From Flavobacteriaceae bacterium (GTDB lineage Bacteria > Bacteroidota > Bacteroidia > Flavobacteriales > Flavobacteriaceae): 55,310 nucleotides of DNA. The position numbers and the translations under genes were made by a program. Numbering within the stretch: the first letter of the stretch is position 1; every line of letters begins with the position of its first letter. The notes beneath the pieces were generated by a model that was not told where the DNA came from, ran no database searches, and saw only the letters and a program-made list of their open reading frames with translations. Shown here in pieces: positions 27,529 through 35,827 of the stretch. The DNA is taken from NCBI GenBank assembly GCA_947464335.1, contig CANHWG010000011.1, forward strand, positions 1 through 55,310, in the 5' to 3' direction.

Positions 27529-27557
27529 CAAAAGTAAACGTTTTTTTTAAATTTCAA
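27529..27557 (-). promoter_or_regulatory. Promoter of topA
   Basis: On the minus strand TTG (27557-27555), 18 bases, TACTTTTG (27536-27529), a match to the Bacteroidota TTG / TAnnTTTG form, about 20 bases ahead of the topA ATG. Confidence 0.7.
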
Positions 27558-27599
27558 TTTTAAGTTCAAAATTTGCTCAGTATAATTAAGATAAAGGAA

Positions 27600-27989
27600 C
27601 TATTTTTTGGCGGAATCTTTATTAAAACTCACAAACATATTAATGTAGATATTTCTCGATAATCTTGCAGTTACAGGCATCGAAAATACCAATGTCAGAA
27701 ATATGGCAATGATTGATTGATTCAACTCTAATCCAATGAAGAACTTAGAAATAATAAAAACGGCTACTCCTATACCTACAGTCAATCCATAACTTACGTA
27801 CATGGCACCATAAAAAAAAGAAGGTTCGATTTGATAATGTAACCCACAGTGACTACAATGATCATTCATTTTGTAGATTTTTTTGATATTATATGGGTTT
27901 TTATCTTCATACATACTTTCTTCTTGACATCGTGGACAAGTTCCTGTTAAAATACTATTTAGTTTGGATCCTTTTTTTAACATTTGCAA
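27600..27989 (-). CDS. DUF983 family membrane protein with zinc-ribbon
   Basis: A 129-residue protein: a cytoplasmic four-Cys zinc ribbon (GTCPRCQEESM near 17-27 and DHCSHCGLHYQ near 43-53) followed by two membrane helices (about 64-85 and 94-113). This is the DUF983 pattern, common in Bacteroidota and alphaproteobacteria, of unknown function. A TACCTTTG -7 element at 28007-28000 is just upstream. It is divergent from the ABC-F gene. Confidence 0.88.
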   Translation of the reverse strand: MQMLKKGSKLNSILTGTCPRCQEESMYEDKNPYNIKKIYKMNDHCSHCGLHYQIEPSFFYGAMYVSYGLTVGIGVAVFIISKFFIGLELNQSIIAIFLTLVFSMPVTARLSRNIYINMFVSFNKDSAKK

Positions 27990-28049
27990 AAAATTTCTAC
28001 AAAGGTATATCTAATGAAAGATTACCCATAGTAATTTGCAATTCTTTTT

Positions 28050-29960
28050 ATGTTAAATATTCACAATTTATCAGTTTCGTTTGGTGGCACGTATCTTTTT
28101 GAAGAGGTAACTTTTCGATTGGGCTCTGGAGATAGAGTAGGACTGGTTGGGAAAAACGGTGCAGGAAAATCTACCATGCTTAAAATTTTAGCTGGCGATT
28201 TCAAACCCGATTCTGGTCAAATCGCTACCGAAAAAGAAGTAACAATGGGCTTTCTGCGTCAAGATATCGATTTTGAACAAGGAAGAACCGTTTTGGATGA
28301 AGCTTATGAAGCTTTTGTCGACATCAAAAAAGCGGAAGTAAAAATTGACGAAATCAACCATCAATTGGCAACTCGAACCGATTATGAAAGCCAAAGTTAT
28401 TCTGATTTAATCGAGCAATTGAATGATGTGCAGCATCATTATGAAATTTTAGGCGGTTATAATTATGTTGGAGATACGGAGAAAATATTATTGGGTCTTG
28501 GATTTAAACGGGAAGATTTCAATAACCAAACCGACACTTTTTCGGGTGGATGGAGAATGCGTATCGAGTTGGCTAAACTGTTACTTCAATCTAATGATAT
28601 TTTGTTATTAGATGAGCCAACGAATCACTTAGATATCGAAAGTATCATTTGGTTGGAAGGTTTTCTTAGAAACTTTCCCGGTGTTGTAGTCATCGTATCC
28701 CATGATAAAATGTTTTTAGATAATGTAACCAACAGAACGATTGAAATTTCTTTGGGAAAAGCGTATGATTATAACAAACCATACTCGCAATATTTAGTTT
28801 TACGAGAAGAAATTCGGGAGAAACAATTGGCAACCCAAAAAAATCAAGCCAAAAAGATAGAAGAAACCGAGAAATTAATTGAAAAGTTTCGTGCCAAAGC
28901 ATCCAAAGCATCTATGGCGCAATCGCTTATCAAAAAGTTGGATAAAGTAGAACGCATCGAAGTAGATGAAGACGACAATTCGGTCATGAACATTTCGTTT
29001 CCAGTTTCACAAACTCCTGGAAAAGTAGTGATCGAAGCCGAAAATGTTACCAAAGCGTATGGCGATAAAACCATTTTAAAAGACATTTCACTTTTGGTAG
29101 AACGAGGTTCAAAAATCGCTTTCGTAGGTCAGAATGGTCAAGGAAAATCTACCTTTATGAAAGCCATCGTAAACGAGTTTAAATACCAAGGTTCTATAAA
29201 ACTCGGACACAATGTGCAGTTGGGTTATTTTGCCCAAAACCAAGCAGAATATTTAGATGGTGAAATTACCCTTCTAGAAACCATGACCAACGCCGCTACT
29301 GATGGCAATCGTGCCAGAGTTCGTGATATGTTGGGTTCCTTTTTGTTTCGAGGTGACGATGTAGAAAAGAAAGTAAAAGTGCTTTCGGGTGGTGAACGCA
29401 ACCGTTTAGCTTTGTGCAAATTATTGTTGCAACCTATTAATGTTTTGGTGATGGATGAGCCAACCAATCACTTAGATATCAAATCAAAAAACGTCTTAAA
29501 AGCGGCCTTAAAAAAGTATGAAGGAACCTTGTTGTTGGTTTCTCACGACAGGGATTTTCTTCAGGGAATGTCTAACATTGTATACGAATTTAAAGATCAA
29601 AAAATCAAAGAATATTTGGGCGATATCAACTTCTTCTTAGAGCAACGTAATGCTAATAACATGCGTGAAATCGAAAAGAAAGAGGTAGTTGTAGCTTCAT
29701 CCAATACTAAAGAGACTAAAAATCTATCCTACGAAGAGCAAAAGAAAAACAAGTCGCTTCAAAACCGATTGAGTAAAATAGAAAGTCAAATCAAGCAATT
29801 GGAACTCGATATTCAGGCGGATGACAAAGCGTTGGCATCTAACTATGATAAACATATCGAAGACGCGAATTTCTTTATGGCCTACAATAAAAAGAAGAAA
29901 GAGTTGGATAAACTGCTCGAAGATTGGGAAGTAGTTCAAGAAGAAATCGATAATGCATAG
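28050..29960 (+). CDS. ABC-F family ATPase (Uup/EttA-like)
   Basis: A 636-residue soluble protein with two ATP-binding domains and no membrane part. Domain 1: Walker A GKNGAGKS (about 36-43), signature FSGGWRMR, Walker B LLLDEPTNHLD. Domain 2: Walker A GQNGQGKS, signature LSGGERNR, Walker B VMDEPTNHLD. The linker between them (about 245-300) is the basic P-site-tRNA-interaction motif region. The C-terminal 90 residues form a predicted coiled coil (SLQNRLSKIESQIKQLELDI), as in Uup. ABC-F proteins act at the ribosome E site. Which subfamily is uncertain. Confidence 0.93.
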   Translation: MLNIHNLSVSFGGTYLFEEVTFRLGSGDRVGLVGKNGAGKSTMLKILAGDFKPDSGQIATEKEVTMGFLRQDIDFEQGRTVLDEAYEAFVDIKKAEVKIDEINHQLATRTDYESQSYSDLIEQLNDVQHHYEILGGYNYVGDTEKILLGLGFKREDFNNQTDTFSGGWRMRIELAKLLLQSNDILLLDEPTNHLDIESIIWLEGFLRNFPGVVVIVSHDKMFLDNVTNRTIEISLGKAYDYNKPYSQYLVLREEIREKQLATQKNQAKKIEETEKLIEKFRAKASKASMAQSLIKKLDKVERIEVDEDDNSVMNISFPVSQTPGKVVIEAENVTKAYGDKTILKDISLLVERGSKIAFVGQNGQGKSTFMKAIVNEFKYQGSIKLGHNVQLGYFAQNQAEYLDGEITLLETMTNAATDGNRARVRDMLGSFLFRGDDVEKKVKVLSGGERNRLALCKLLLQPINVLVMDEPTNHLDIKSKNVLKAALKKYEGTLLLVSHDRDFLQGMSNIVYEFKDQKIKEYLGDINFFLEQRNANNMREIEKKEVVVASSNTKETKNLSYEEQKKNKSLQNRLSKIESQIKQLELDIQADDKALASNYDKHIEDANFFMAYNKKKKELDKLLEDWEVVQEEIDNA

Positions 29961-29963
29961 CAT

Positions 29964-30043
29964 TACTTCGTCAGTTGGCTGAAGCTTGTTTCCTGCTTTC
30001 CGTTACAACCTGCCTGTCGGCAGACAGGTCAGGGCTAATTAAT
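29964..30043. repeat. Composite palindromic intergenic repeat, copy 1
   Basis: After the ABC-F stop come an imperfect palindrome CTTCGTCAGTTGGCTGAAG, then CCTGCTTTCCGTTACAA, the hairpin CCTGCCTGTCGGCAGACAGG, and GGGCTAATTA. The outer parts (GCTTTCCGTTACAA and GGGCTAATTA) recur at 40676-40738 around a different inner hairpin. A dispersed repeat of Flavobacterium type; possibly also acts as a terminator after ABC-F. Confidence 0.75.
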
Positions 30044-30074
30044 ATTTAATAGCAATTTTCACTACTTTTACACA

Positions 30075-30473
30075 ATGATTTATAAACTATTTTATAGAAA
30101 AAATCTTCACTTACTAATTTCAGTGCTCATTGTCATTCCAGTTGCTTTTATCTATGGTTTTTATTCTAATTTACTTTTTGAAGTAACGATTAATTCTAAA
30201 GATGAAGCCACTATTTTCAAAGCCATCATGGGATTGTATCTTGGTTTTTCAACTCTTTGGATTATCGGGATTTTAAAACCCGCCTTTTGGAAAATTGCCA
30301 CACTTTCGAATATGATTTTTATGTTGGGTTTGGCTTTTGGGCGACTCATTTCAATGCTGTTTGACGGAATACCATCTACAATTTTTGTATTTGGAACCAT
30401 CGGAGAATTGGTTTTAGGGTTTTATAGTTGGTATGTTTTACAAAGTAAAAAAGGGACATTACCTTCTAATTGA
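30075..30473 (+). CDS. DUF4345-type small membrane protein
   Basis: A 132-residue protein with four hydrophobic segments (about 12-32, 49-68, 73-93, 102-122), containing ATIFKAIMGLYLGFSTLWIIGIL and GLAFGRLISMLFDGIPS, as in the DUF4345 family. Function unknown. It stands alone between a repeat and a convergent GNAT-like gene. Confidence 0.75.
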   Translation: MIYKLFYRKNLHLLISVLIVIPVAFIYGFYSNLLFEVTINSKDEATIFKAIMGLYLGFSTLWIIGILKPAFWKIATLSNMIFMLGLAFGRLISMLFDGIPSTIFVFGTIGELVLGFYSWYVLQSKKGTLPSN

Positions 30474-30547
30474 AAAAGCATATCTCAAATTTGTAAAAAG
30501 ATTTAAAAGTCTTTGAATTACTATTTTAAATGGGGAAATAAACCCAT

Positions 30548-30582
30548 ATTGAACACTAAATATTGAACACTGAACACTATTT
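30548..30582. repeat. Period-7 array overlapping the stop codon of the GNAT-like gene
   Basis: ATTGAAC, ACTAAAT, ATTGAAC, ACTGAAC and ACTATTT follow with exact 7-base spacing (30548-30582). The stop codon of the minus-strand gene (30577-30579) lies inside. Same kind of array as in the paa operon, with a different unit. Confidence 0.7.
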
Positions 30583-31722
30583 AAAAGGATGCCTTTGTTG
30601 CCAAACTAAAGTAGGTTCTAATTTTGGAAATAGTTTAGGCAGTATTTTATTTATCCACTTATTGGTATGATAAATAAAACCCGACATAATTATGGGTTTT
30701 GCACCAATAGAGCTTTTGATTTCGAGGGCGGTTCTTCCGAAGATTATTTTCTTAAAATGCTTCTCGATGCCATATTGCGTCATATTATAGAGCATATTCA
30801 AATACAGCATTTTCTCTTTTTGAATCTGTACATCATAACCCAAAAAATAGGTTTCTAATGTTTCGCCATTAAGTAATAAAGTATGAAACCCAACTAATTC
30901 ATTATCTAAATAATAACCAGCTAAAATAAATTTTTGACCACATTGTTTTTTGAAAGAAGAAAAGTGATTTTTAGCTAAGAAAAAGGTATTGAATGGTGCA
31001 TTCTTGGCAACATGAAAATACAATTCGTTAATTCGGTTCTCTTGAGAAATGATTTCGTCTAAAGACAATTCTCGGGTAACAATACCTTCCAATTTTTTAT
31101 GAGCCCGTTTGTATTGATCACGATATTTTTTTGTAAATGACGCAACATAATCTTCGAGAGAATTCCAGTTTTCATTAAGATTAAAAATCATATTGGGCTG
31201 TGTATTGAACTCATACAAGGATGCGAAAGATGATTTTTTTAGTTCTGAAGCTGATTCTGGATAAAAATCTTTAAACGAAACGATGTGTATTTTGATATTT
31301 TGTCTTTTAAAGTACGTAATGATTTCATCGGCACATTGGCTCATTATTTCCGCAATGGTTATAGAATCAATGGTTTTATTAAAAGTATAGCCGTTTTGTC
31401 CGGTTATCATATTATTACCCAAAAACAAAGCATGAGAGGCAAAGTTTTTAAATATAAAATTTCGAATAAAGGTTTTTACACATTGATCTCGTTCTCCAAA
31501 CGATTCTAATTTATTTAAATCAAGATATTGTGCCAAGGATACACCAATAAGTGTTTCTTTTTCAAAAATACCAATATAAAAACAGTGCATATTCGTGGGA
31601 GCCGATTCTTCTAAAACTTTTAAATAGGGCGTTTGTAAAAAAGCATTATCACGAGCTACGTCATCCCATGAATTGGGAAGTTGTGCGATAGTAGCGTAAA
31701 TTTGATAGGTAGTTGTTTCCAA
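30577..31722 (-). CDS. GNAT/FemAB-like acyl or aminoacyl transferase
   Basis: A 381-residue cytoplasmic protein without signal peptide. The layout (N-terminal half with SLAQYLDLNKLESFG and CVKTFIRNFIFKNF, C-terminal half with KQCGQKFILAGYYLDNELVGFHTLLLNGETLETYFLGYD) fits a tandem GNAT fold like that of FemAB or the BioF2-type acetyltransferases. Substrate unknown. The C-terminus is basic and tapers into a period-7 repeat array. Downstream of the DUF1761 gene, from which a terminator separates it. Confidence 0.7.
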   Translation of the reverse strand: METTTYQIYATIAQLPNSWDDVARDNAFLQTPYLKVLEESAPTNMHCFYIGIFEKETLIGVSLAQYLDLNKLESFGERDQCVKTFIRNFIFKNFASHALFLGNNMITGQNGYTFNKTIDSITIAEIMSQCADEIITYFKRQNIKIHIVSFKDFYPESASELKKSSFASLYEFNTQPNMIFNLNENWNSLEDYVASFTKKYRDQYKRAHKKLEGIVTRELSLDEIISQENRINELYFHVAKNAPFNTFFLAKNHFSSFKKQCGQKFILAGYYLDNELVGFHTLLLNGETLETYFLGYDVQIQKEKMLYLNMLYNMTQYGIEKHFKKIIFGRTALEIKSSIGAKPIIMSGFIYHTNKWINKILPKLFPKLEPTLVWQQRHPFK

Positions 31723-31733
31723 TAGATTAAAAA

Positions 31734-31759
31734 AATCGCCCTACAAATGTAGAGCGATT
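31734..31759 (-). terminator. Intrinsic terminator after the DUF1761 gene
   Basis: On the minus strand AATCGC, CTAC, loop, GTAG, GCGATT form a bulged stem followed by seven T. It lies between the DUF1761 gene and the GNAT-like gene. Confidence 0.8.
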
Positions 31760-31780
31760 GCATTATAAATAAATGTTAAA

Positions 31781-32262
31781 TTACTGCATCATACAGATAA
31801 TGCCACCCATTATCATCATTGAGACAACCCAGTAACCACCACTCACTAATACATATTTGAAACTTCTTCTTTCATACAAGGCACCCACTCCAGTAACGGG
31901 AAGAATCAAAAATAATCCGGTCATAAATCCGTGTAATGCACCGTGTTTGAATGATCTAAAAGCAGTTCCGTAATCTGCCATAAAAGCAGCAAAGGAAGGT
32001 TTTGCTATAGAAGGATCTCCGCCAACCATTCCGATAGCACCAAATTGATGGATGACCAACATTTGTAAAACAAACGAAATAAAAAAGGCATATATAATAG
32101 AAAGCCCAAAAATCATAATCATATTTGATCCTTTCATTTTTTCTTCGGTCATTCCTGACTCTTTCATCCAAATGGTTCCAAAAACTTTTGGGTTATACCA
32201 TACAAATCCAACAACTAAAGTTGACAATGCAGCAAGTAATAAGCAATCCAGTTAATTTCCAT
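31781..32262 (-). pseudogene. DUF1761 family membrane protein, frameshifted near its N-terminus
   Basis: The main frame (148 residues from a TTG at 32227) reads STLVVGFVWYNPKVFGTIWMKESGMTEEKM, then further membrane segments, the DUF1761 pattern. But the usual family start is found upstream in another frame: ATG at 32262 gives MEINWI, and the family reading then needs LLLAALSTLVV, which lies in the main frame. One base is missing near 32243-32244 (ATT-GC-TTA). So either the gene carries a real one-base deletion, or this is a sequencing error, or translation starts at TTG 32227 with the first membrane helix cut short. A TACATTTG -7 element (32297-32290) sits in the right place for the ATG at 32262. 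Confidence 0.7.
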
Positions 32263-32419
32263 AGTTTTATTATTTATTGGTTAGTATATCAAATGTAAAA
32301 AATTTACTTTTTAAATGGTTTCTTATTTTGTCAATTTTATAATCTAATCATTATTGCTCATAAATTTGTAAGATTAATACATAAAAAAATAAGCTAATTA
32401 TGCATTTCATCGATTTTTT

Positions 32420-32450
32420 TTGTTTTTAAACGAGTATACATCTAGTTTTA
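32420..32450 (+). promoter_or_regulatory. Possible promoter of the LRR gene
   Basis: TTG (32420-32422), 20 bases, TAGTTTTA (32443-32450), one mismatch from TAnnTTTG. Upstream of the LRR ATG by about 30 bases. The remainder of 32263-32480 is AT-rich with no gene or other structure that I can see. Confidence 0.4.
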
Positions 32451-32480
32451 CACCGTCATAAACCTCAAACCCTAAATGAT

Positions 32481-33335
32481 ATGAAAACAATATTTACCTA
32501 CGTAACACTACTTTTAGTATCTGCTTCTAGTTTTGCAGAAATAGCTCCAGCCGAAAAAAACGCTTTAATTAAATTAAACAAAGCTACTAAAGGTTCACAA
32601 TGGATTAACAAATGGGATTTAAAATCGCCAGTATCTACTTGGTATGGTGTTGAAATTCAAAATGATAAAGTGGTATCACTAAAATTGGTAAATAATAATC
32701 TTACTGGGGTATTGCCAAATGAGTTGGGTGATTTGACTTCACTACAAGTTTTAAATCTTTTTAGAAATAATATTACGGGAGTTGTACCAAGTTCTATTGG
32801 GAACTTGAAAAACTTGACGAAACTGAACATCGCTTTCAATCAGGTATCGGGTGCTTTGCCAGAAACTTTGGGTAACATTACACAATTGAAGTCAATTGAA
32901 ATGCATATGAATCGTTTAACGGGTCAATTACCCGTTGCTGTCGGTAACTTATCTAATTTAGAAACTTTGTCTTTATTTAATAATGAAATCGAAGGTCAAA
33001 TTCCGGCTTCCTACTATCAATTAAAATCATTAAAAGTGTTATTACTAAACAGTAATAAGATCACGGGTAAATTAGATAAAGAAGTTTCAAACCTTTCCTC
33101 TCTAGAGACATTGAGTTTGTTCGAAAATAAAATGGACGGACAAGTTCCTTTTGATTTGGAAAAATTAGGCAACTTAAAAGAAATGAATATTTCCTATAAT
33201 ATGTTTAACGGATTAGTTTCTAAAAACTTATCTAAACTAGATACTCTTAATATGACAATGGTAAATGAGCAAGGTGTGGCCACAACTTTAAAAGTAAGTA
33301 TCGATAAAAATTCAGCTTTTGCAGCTGACGAATAA
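32481..33335 (+). CDS. Secreted leucine-rich repeat protein
   Basis: A 284-residue exported protein: signal peptide (about 1-19), an N-terminal cap with KATKGSQWINKWDLKSPVSTWYGVEI resembling plant-type LRR caps, then about eight repeats of the form LxxLxxLNLxxNxxxGxxPxxxGNL, for example LTSLQVLNLFRNNITGVVP. The repeat type is the 24-residue plant/receptor-like subfamily. A short non-repeat tail ends it; no T9SS C-terminal domain or lipobox is visible. A ligand-binding or adhesion role is likely, partner unknown. Own transcription unit with a strong terminator. Confidence 0.85.
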   Translation: MKTIFTYVTLLLVSASSFAEIAPAEKNALIKLNKATKGSQWINKWDLKSPVSTWYGVEIQNDKVVSLKLVNNNLTGVLPNELGDLTSLQVLNLFRNNITGVVPSSIGNLKNLTKLNIAFNQVSGALPETLGNITQLKSIEMHMNRLTGQLPVAVGNLSNLETLSLFNNEIEGQIPASYYQLKSLKVLLLNSNKITGKLDKEVSNLSSLETLSLFENKMDGQVPFDLEKLGNLKEMNISYNMFNGLVSKNLSKLDTLNMTMVNEQGVATTLKVSIDKNSAFAADE

Positions 33336-33377
33336 GTCTTCGTGTTTTGTGTTTATAAAATTAAATTTTGTTAGGTT

Positions 33378-33407
33378 AAAAAGGTCTTGAGAAATCAAGA
33401 CCTTTTT
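33378..33407 (+). terminator. Intrinsic terminator after the LRR gene
   Basis: A 13-bp stem AAAAAGGTCTTGA / TCAAGACCTTTTT with a GAAA tetraloop, then more T. Confidence 0.93.
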
Positions 33408-33470
33408 TTTATCGTTATTCGTGTCACTTAAAGTAATCAGACACTCGAAGGAATAAACCGGTAGCAAAAT

Positions 33471-33923
33471 TTATTCTGCCGCTACTAATTTAGAGGTACT
33501 TCTATAAATATACTCATTATAAATATGTCGTCTAGCAAATCGGCTTGGCGATTCTGCATTGACCATTTTGATATAAATAGGGCGCAAAACACCAAAGTAT
33601 TCGAACGCACTGCCATCTAAAAAGGTAATATACAAAACTCCTTTTTCATAATAAAAATCAGCAATATTAGTGGTTGAGGTAATTCGAGTGTATTCGGCTT
33701 TGTCTTTTTCTAAGGTTTCTGGAGCAATACTCACCAAGAAATGATACGCCGCAATAATTTCGGTACTTTTTTCTTCGGCAGCCAAACGCTCGGCTTCATC
33801 CTGAATAGTATCCGGATGGATATCTTTCATACTGTTTCTGTAAACCGTTTTTAACTCTTTTAGTGTAGCTGTTTTGGTTACGCCAAGTAACGCTCTATAT
33901 TCGATGATTTTTTTTGTATTCAT
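33471..33923 (-). CDS. J-domain-like plus KTSC domain protein
   Basis: A 150-residue protein joining two parts. Residues 5-65 resemble a J-domain: YRALLGVTKTATLKELKTVYRNSMKDIHPDT, with the HPD tripeptide. Residues 80-145 are a KTSC domain (ADFYYEKGVLYITFLDGSAFEYFGV, then SPSRFARRHIYNEYIYR). J-domains stimulate Hsp70; KTSC is a small domain of unknown role linked to RNA or nucleic-acid proteins. The pair suggests an Hsp70 recruiter, but this is inferred. A TACTTTTG element (34004-33997) on the minus strand could be its promoter. Confidence 0.8.
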   Translation of the reverse strand: MNTKKIIEYRALLGVTKTATLKELKTVYRNSMKDIHPDTIQDEAERLAAEEKSTEIIAAYHFLVSIAPETLEKDKAEYTRITSTTNIADFYYEKGVLYITFLDGSAFEYFGVLRPIYIKMVNAESPSRFARRHIYNEYIYRSTSKLVAAE

Positions 33924-34055
33924 TATGCTGGACTATAACCGCTTAGGGTTTTTAAATTTTACTTTATACAATTCGACCTAGCGGTCTCGGGCGGTGCAAA
34001 AGTAGTTCTTTACTTTGTATAAATAAGCAGTCGTTTGAAAATAACTTGTTTTTTC

Positions 34056-34086
34056 CTTGACTTATTCGTTTTTCGTTGTATATTTG
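34056..34086 (+). promoter_or_regulatory. Promoter of initiator tRNA
   Basis: TTG (34056-34058), 20 bases, TATATTTG (34079-34086), a perfect TTG / TAnnTTTG promoter ending 11 bases before the tRNA. Confidence 0.82.
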
Positions 34087-34097
34087 CACTCGAACAG

Positions 34098-34170
34098 CGC
34101 GGGATAGAGCAGTAGGCAGCTCGTCGGGCTCATAACCCGAAGGTCACAGGTTCGAGTCCTGTTCCCGCTA
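34098..34170 (+). tRNA. Initiator tRNA-fMet, anticodon CAT
   Basis: A full cloverleaf of 73 bases: acceptor CGCGGGA / TCCCGCT, D-arm GAGC / GCTC, anticodon arm TCGGG / CCCGA with loop CTCATAA (anticodon 34131-34133), T-arm ACAGG / CCTGT with loop TTCGAGT, and A73. The first pair C1 x U72 is mismatched and the anticodon stem has three successive G-C pairs, both marks of the initiator. CCA is not encoded (CTA follows). Own promoter and terminator. Confidence 0.97.
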
Positions 34171-34181
34171 CTAAATAAATT

Positions 34182-34216
34182 AAAAACCGAAAACGCTTAT
34201 TGAGTTTTCGGTTTTT
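34182..34216 (+). terminator. Terminator after tRNA-fMet
   Basis: A 13-bp stem AAAAACCGAAAAC / GTTTTCGGTTTTT with a 9-base loop and T tail, between the tRNA and era. Confidence 0.9.
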
Positions 34217-34230
34217 TTATTCTCAATACT

Positions 34231-35115
34231 ATGGAACACAAAGCGGGCTTTGTCAATATCATCGGAAATCCTAACGTAGGAAAATCAACGTTAATGAATG
34301 CTTTTGTGGGAGAACGATTGTCTATAATCACTTCCAAAGCACAAACTACGCGTCACCGTATCCTCGGAATTGTAAATGGAGAAGATTTTCAGGTAATTCT
34401 TTCCGACACTCCCGGAATTATCAAACCAGCTTACGAAATGCAAAAATCGATGATGGATTTTGTAAAATCGGCGTTTGAAGATGCCGATGTACTGATTTAT
34501 ATGGTCGAGATAGGCGAGAAGGAACTGAAAGACGAAGACTTTTTTAATAAAATCATACATTCTAAAATTCCAGTGCTGTTATTGTTGAATAAGATAGACA
34601 AGTCTAACCAAGAACAACTAGAAGAGCAAATCGATTTGTGGAAAAATAAAGTGCCCAACGCAGAAATTTACCCGATTTCGGCTCTAGAGAATTTTAATGT
34701 GAAAGAAGTCTTTGCTCGAATATTGGCATTGCTTCCGGTATCACCACCGTATTATCCAAAAGATGCCTTAACCGATAAGCCAGAACGCTTCTTTGTAAAC
34801 GAAACTATTCGTGAAAAAATCTTATTAAACTACGATAAAGAAATCCCATACGCAGTAGAAATTGAAACCGAAGAATTCCTAGAAGACGAAAAAATCATCA
34901 GAATTCGTTCGGTAATTATGGTAGAGCGCGACACTCAAAAAGGAATCATCATTGGTCATAAAGGTGCGGCTTTAAAAAAGGTGGGAATGCAATCAAGAGA
35001 AGATTTAGAGAAATTCTTTGGCAAACAAATCCATATCGAATTGTACGTGAAAGTGAATAAAGATTGGAGAAGCAATGCCTACCAGTTAAGACGTTTTGGG
35101 TATAATCAAAAGTAG
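34231..35115 (+). CDS. era: GTPase Era
   Basis: A 294-residue ribosome-assembly GTPase that binds the 3' end of 16S rRNA. Seen: G1 GNPNVGKST (about 12-20), G2/G3 with TTRHRI and DTPG, G4 NKID, then a KH domain (EIPYAVEIETEEF to IIGHKGAALKKVGMQSREDLEKFFG). Length normal. It starts 15 bases after the tRNA terminator. Followed by a period-7 repeat array. Confidence 0.97.
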   Translation: MEHKAGFVNIIGNPNVGKSTLMNAFVGERLSIITSKAQTTRHRILGIVNGEDFQVILSDTPGIIKPAYEMQKSMMDFVKSAFEDADVLIYMVEIGEKELKDEDFFNKIIHSKIPVLLLLNKIDKSNQEQLEEQIDLWKNKVPNAEIYPISALENFNVKEVFARILALLPVSPPYYPKDALTDKPERFFVNETIREKILLNYDKEIPYAVEIETEEFLEDEKIIRIRSVIMVERDTQKGIIIGHKGAALKKVGMQSREDLEKFFGKQIHIELYVKVNKDWRSNAYQLRRFGYNQK

Positions 35116-35129
35116 AAGAAAGTAGTATG

Positions 35130-35169
35130 AAAATAGAAAATAGAAAATAGATAATAGAGTAGTCTATTA
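35130..35169. repeat. Period-7 array after era
   Basis: Three AAAATAG units and one ATAATAG follow with an exact 7-base period (35130-35157), ending in TAATAGA-GTAG-TCTATTA, a short inverted repeat that flips the unit. Lies between the stops of era and the convergent 174-residue gene. Confidence 0.7.
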
Positions 35170-35209
35170 ATAACCCAATAGCATGTTTGACTTAAAAATA
35201 TCCTTTTCG

Positions 35210-35734
35210 TTATCTCTTTTCTCTTTTCCCTATACCAACTATTTTATTAAACTCATCCTCCAATTCATCCATTTGTCTATAGCCATTAGAACGGGTTTGT
35301 CTTCCTATAAAATAAAATAGCACCCAACAAAAAAGCATAAGTGTCAGTACAATTAGATCTGTTTTTATGGATTGATGTATCGTATAATTAGAGAAGCAAA
35401 AGACAGAAAAGAGTATAAAAATTCCCGCAATTATAAAATGTAAAAAAATAAAAAACGTCCAAAGGGTTTGAGAGGGTCCAAACAATCCACGGATATGGGT
35501 AGCATATTTTTCGTTTCCTTCTTTTTCTTCTAATTCAATAGATAGATGAGGTGACCAATATCGTTGTTTTTCCCCCTGAATGGTAAACTGAATATGGTTG
35601 TTTCTAATTTTCATTAAAAATCCTGGCGAAACATGCTTGGTGTAGTCTATAAACTTCTGTCTCACAGTTTCAATATTTTCATCAATATCTTTATAAAATC
35701 GGGGTCTTAATCGGATGTCATCATGTGTTTCCAT
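35210..35734 (-). CDS. Hypothetical two-helix membrane protein
   Basis: A 174-residue protein I do not recognise. The first half is soluble (RLRPRFYKDIDENIETVRQKF, HLSIELEEKEGNEKYATHIRG), then two membrane helices (about 92-115 and 124-145) and a charged tail. The order fits a PH-like or sensory membrane protein, but no family motif is seen. It lies between era and der, divergent from der, in a place that may be conserved in relatives. Confidence 0.6.
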   Translation of the reverse strand: METHDDIRLRPRFYKDIDENIETVRQKFIDYTKHVSPGFLMKIRNNHIQFTIQGEKQRYWSPHLSIELEEKEGNEKYATHIRGLFGPSQTLWTFFIFLHFIIAGIFILFSVFCFSNYTIHQSIKTDLIVLTLMLFCWVLFYFIGRQTRSNGYRQMDELEDEFNKIVGIGKREKR

Positions 35735-35778
35735 TATAAAAGTAGTGTTGATTATTACATACTAAGCTAAGAAAAAAA

Positions 35779-35808
35779 TTGATAATGTAGTCTTTAATAC
35801 TACCTTTG
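35779..35808 (+). promoter_or_regulatory. Promoter of der
   Basis: TTG (35779-35781), exactly 19 bases, TACCTTTG (35801-35808). A perfect TTG / TAnnTTTG promoter, about 20 bases ahead of the der ATG. Confidence 0.85.
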
Positions 35809-35827
35809 CACTAAATTAAAAAATAGC

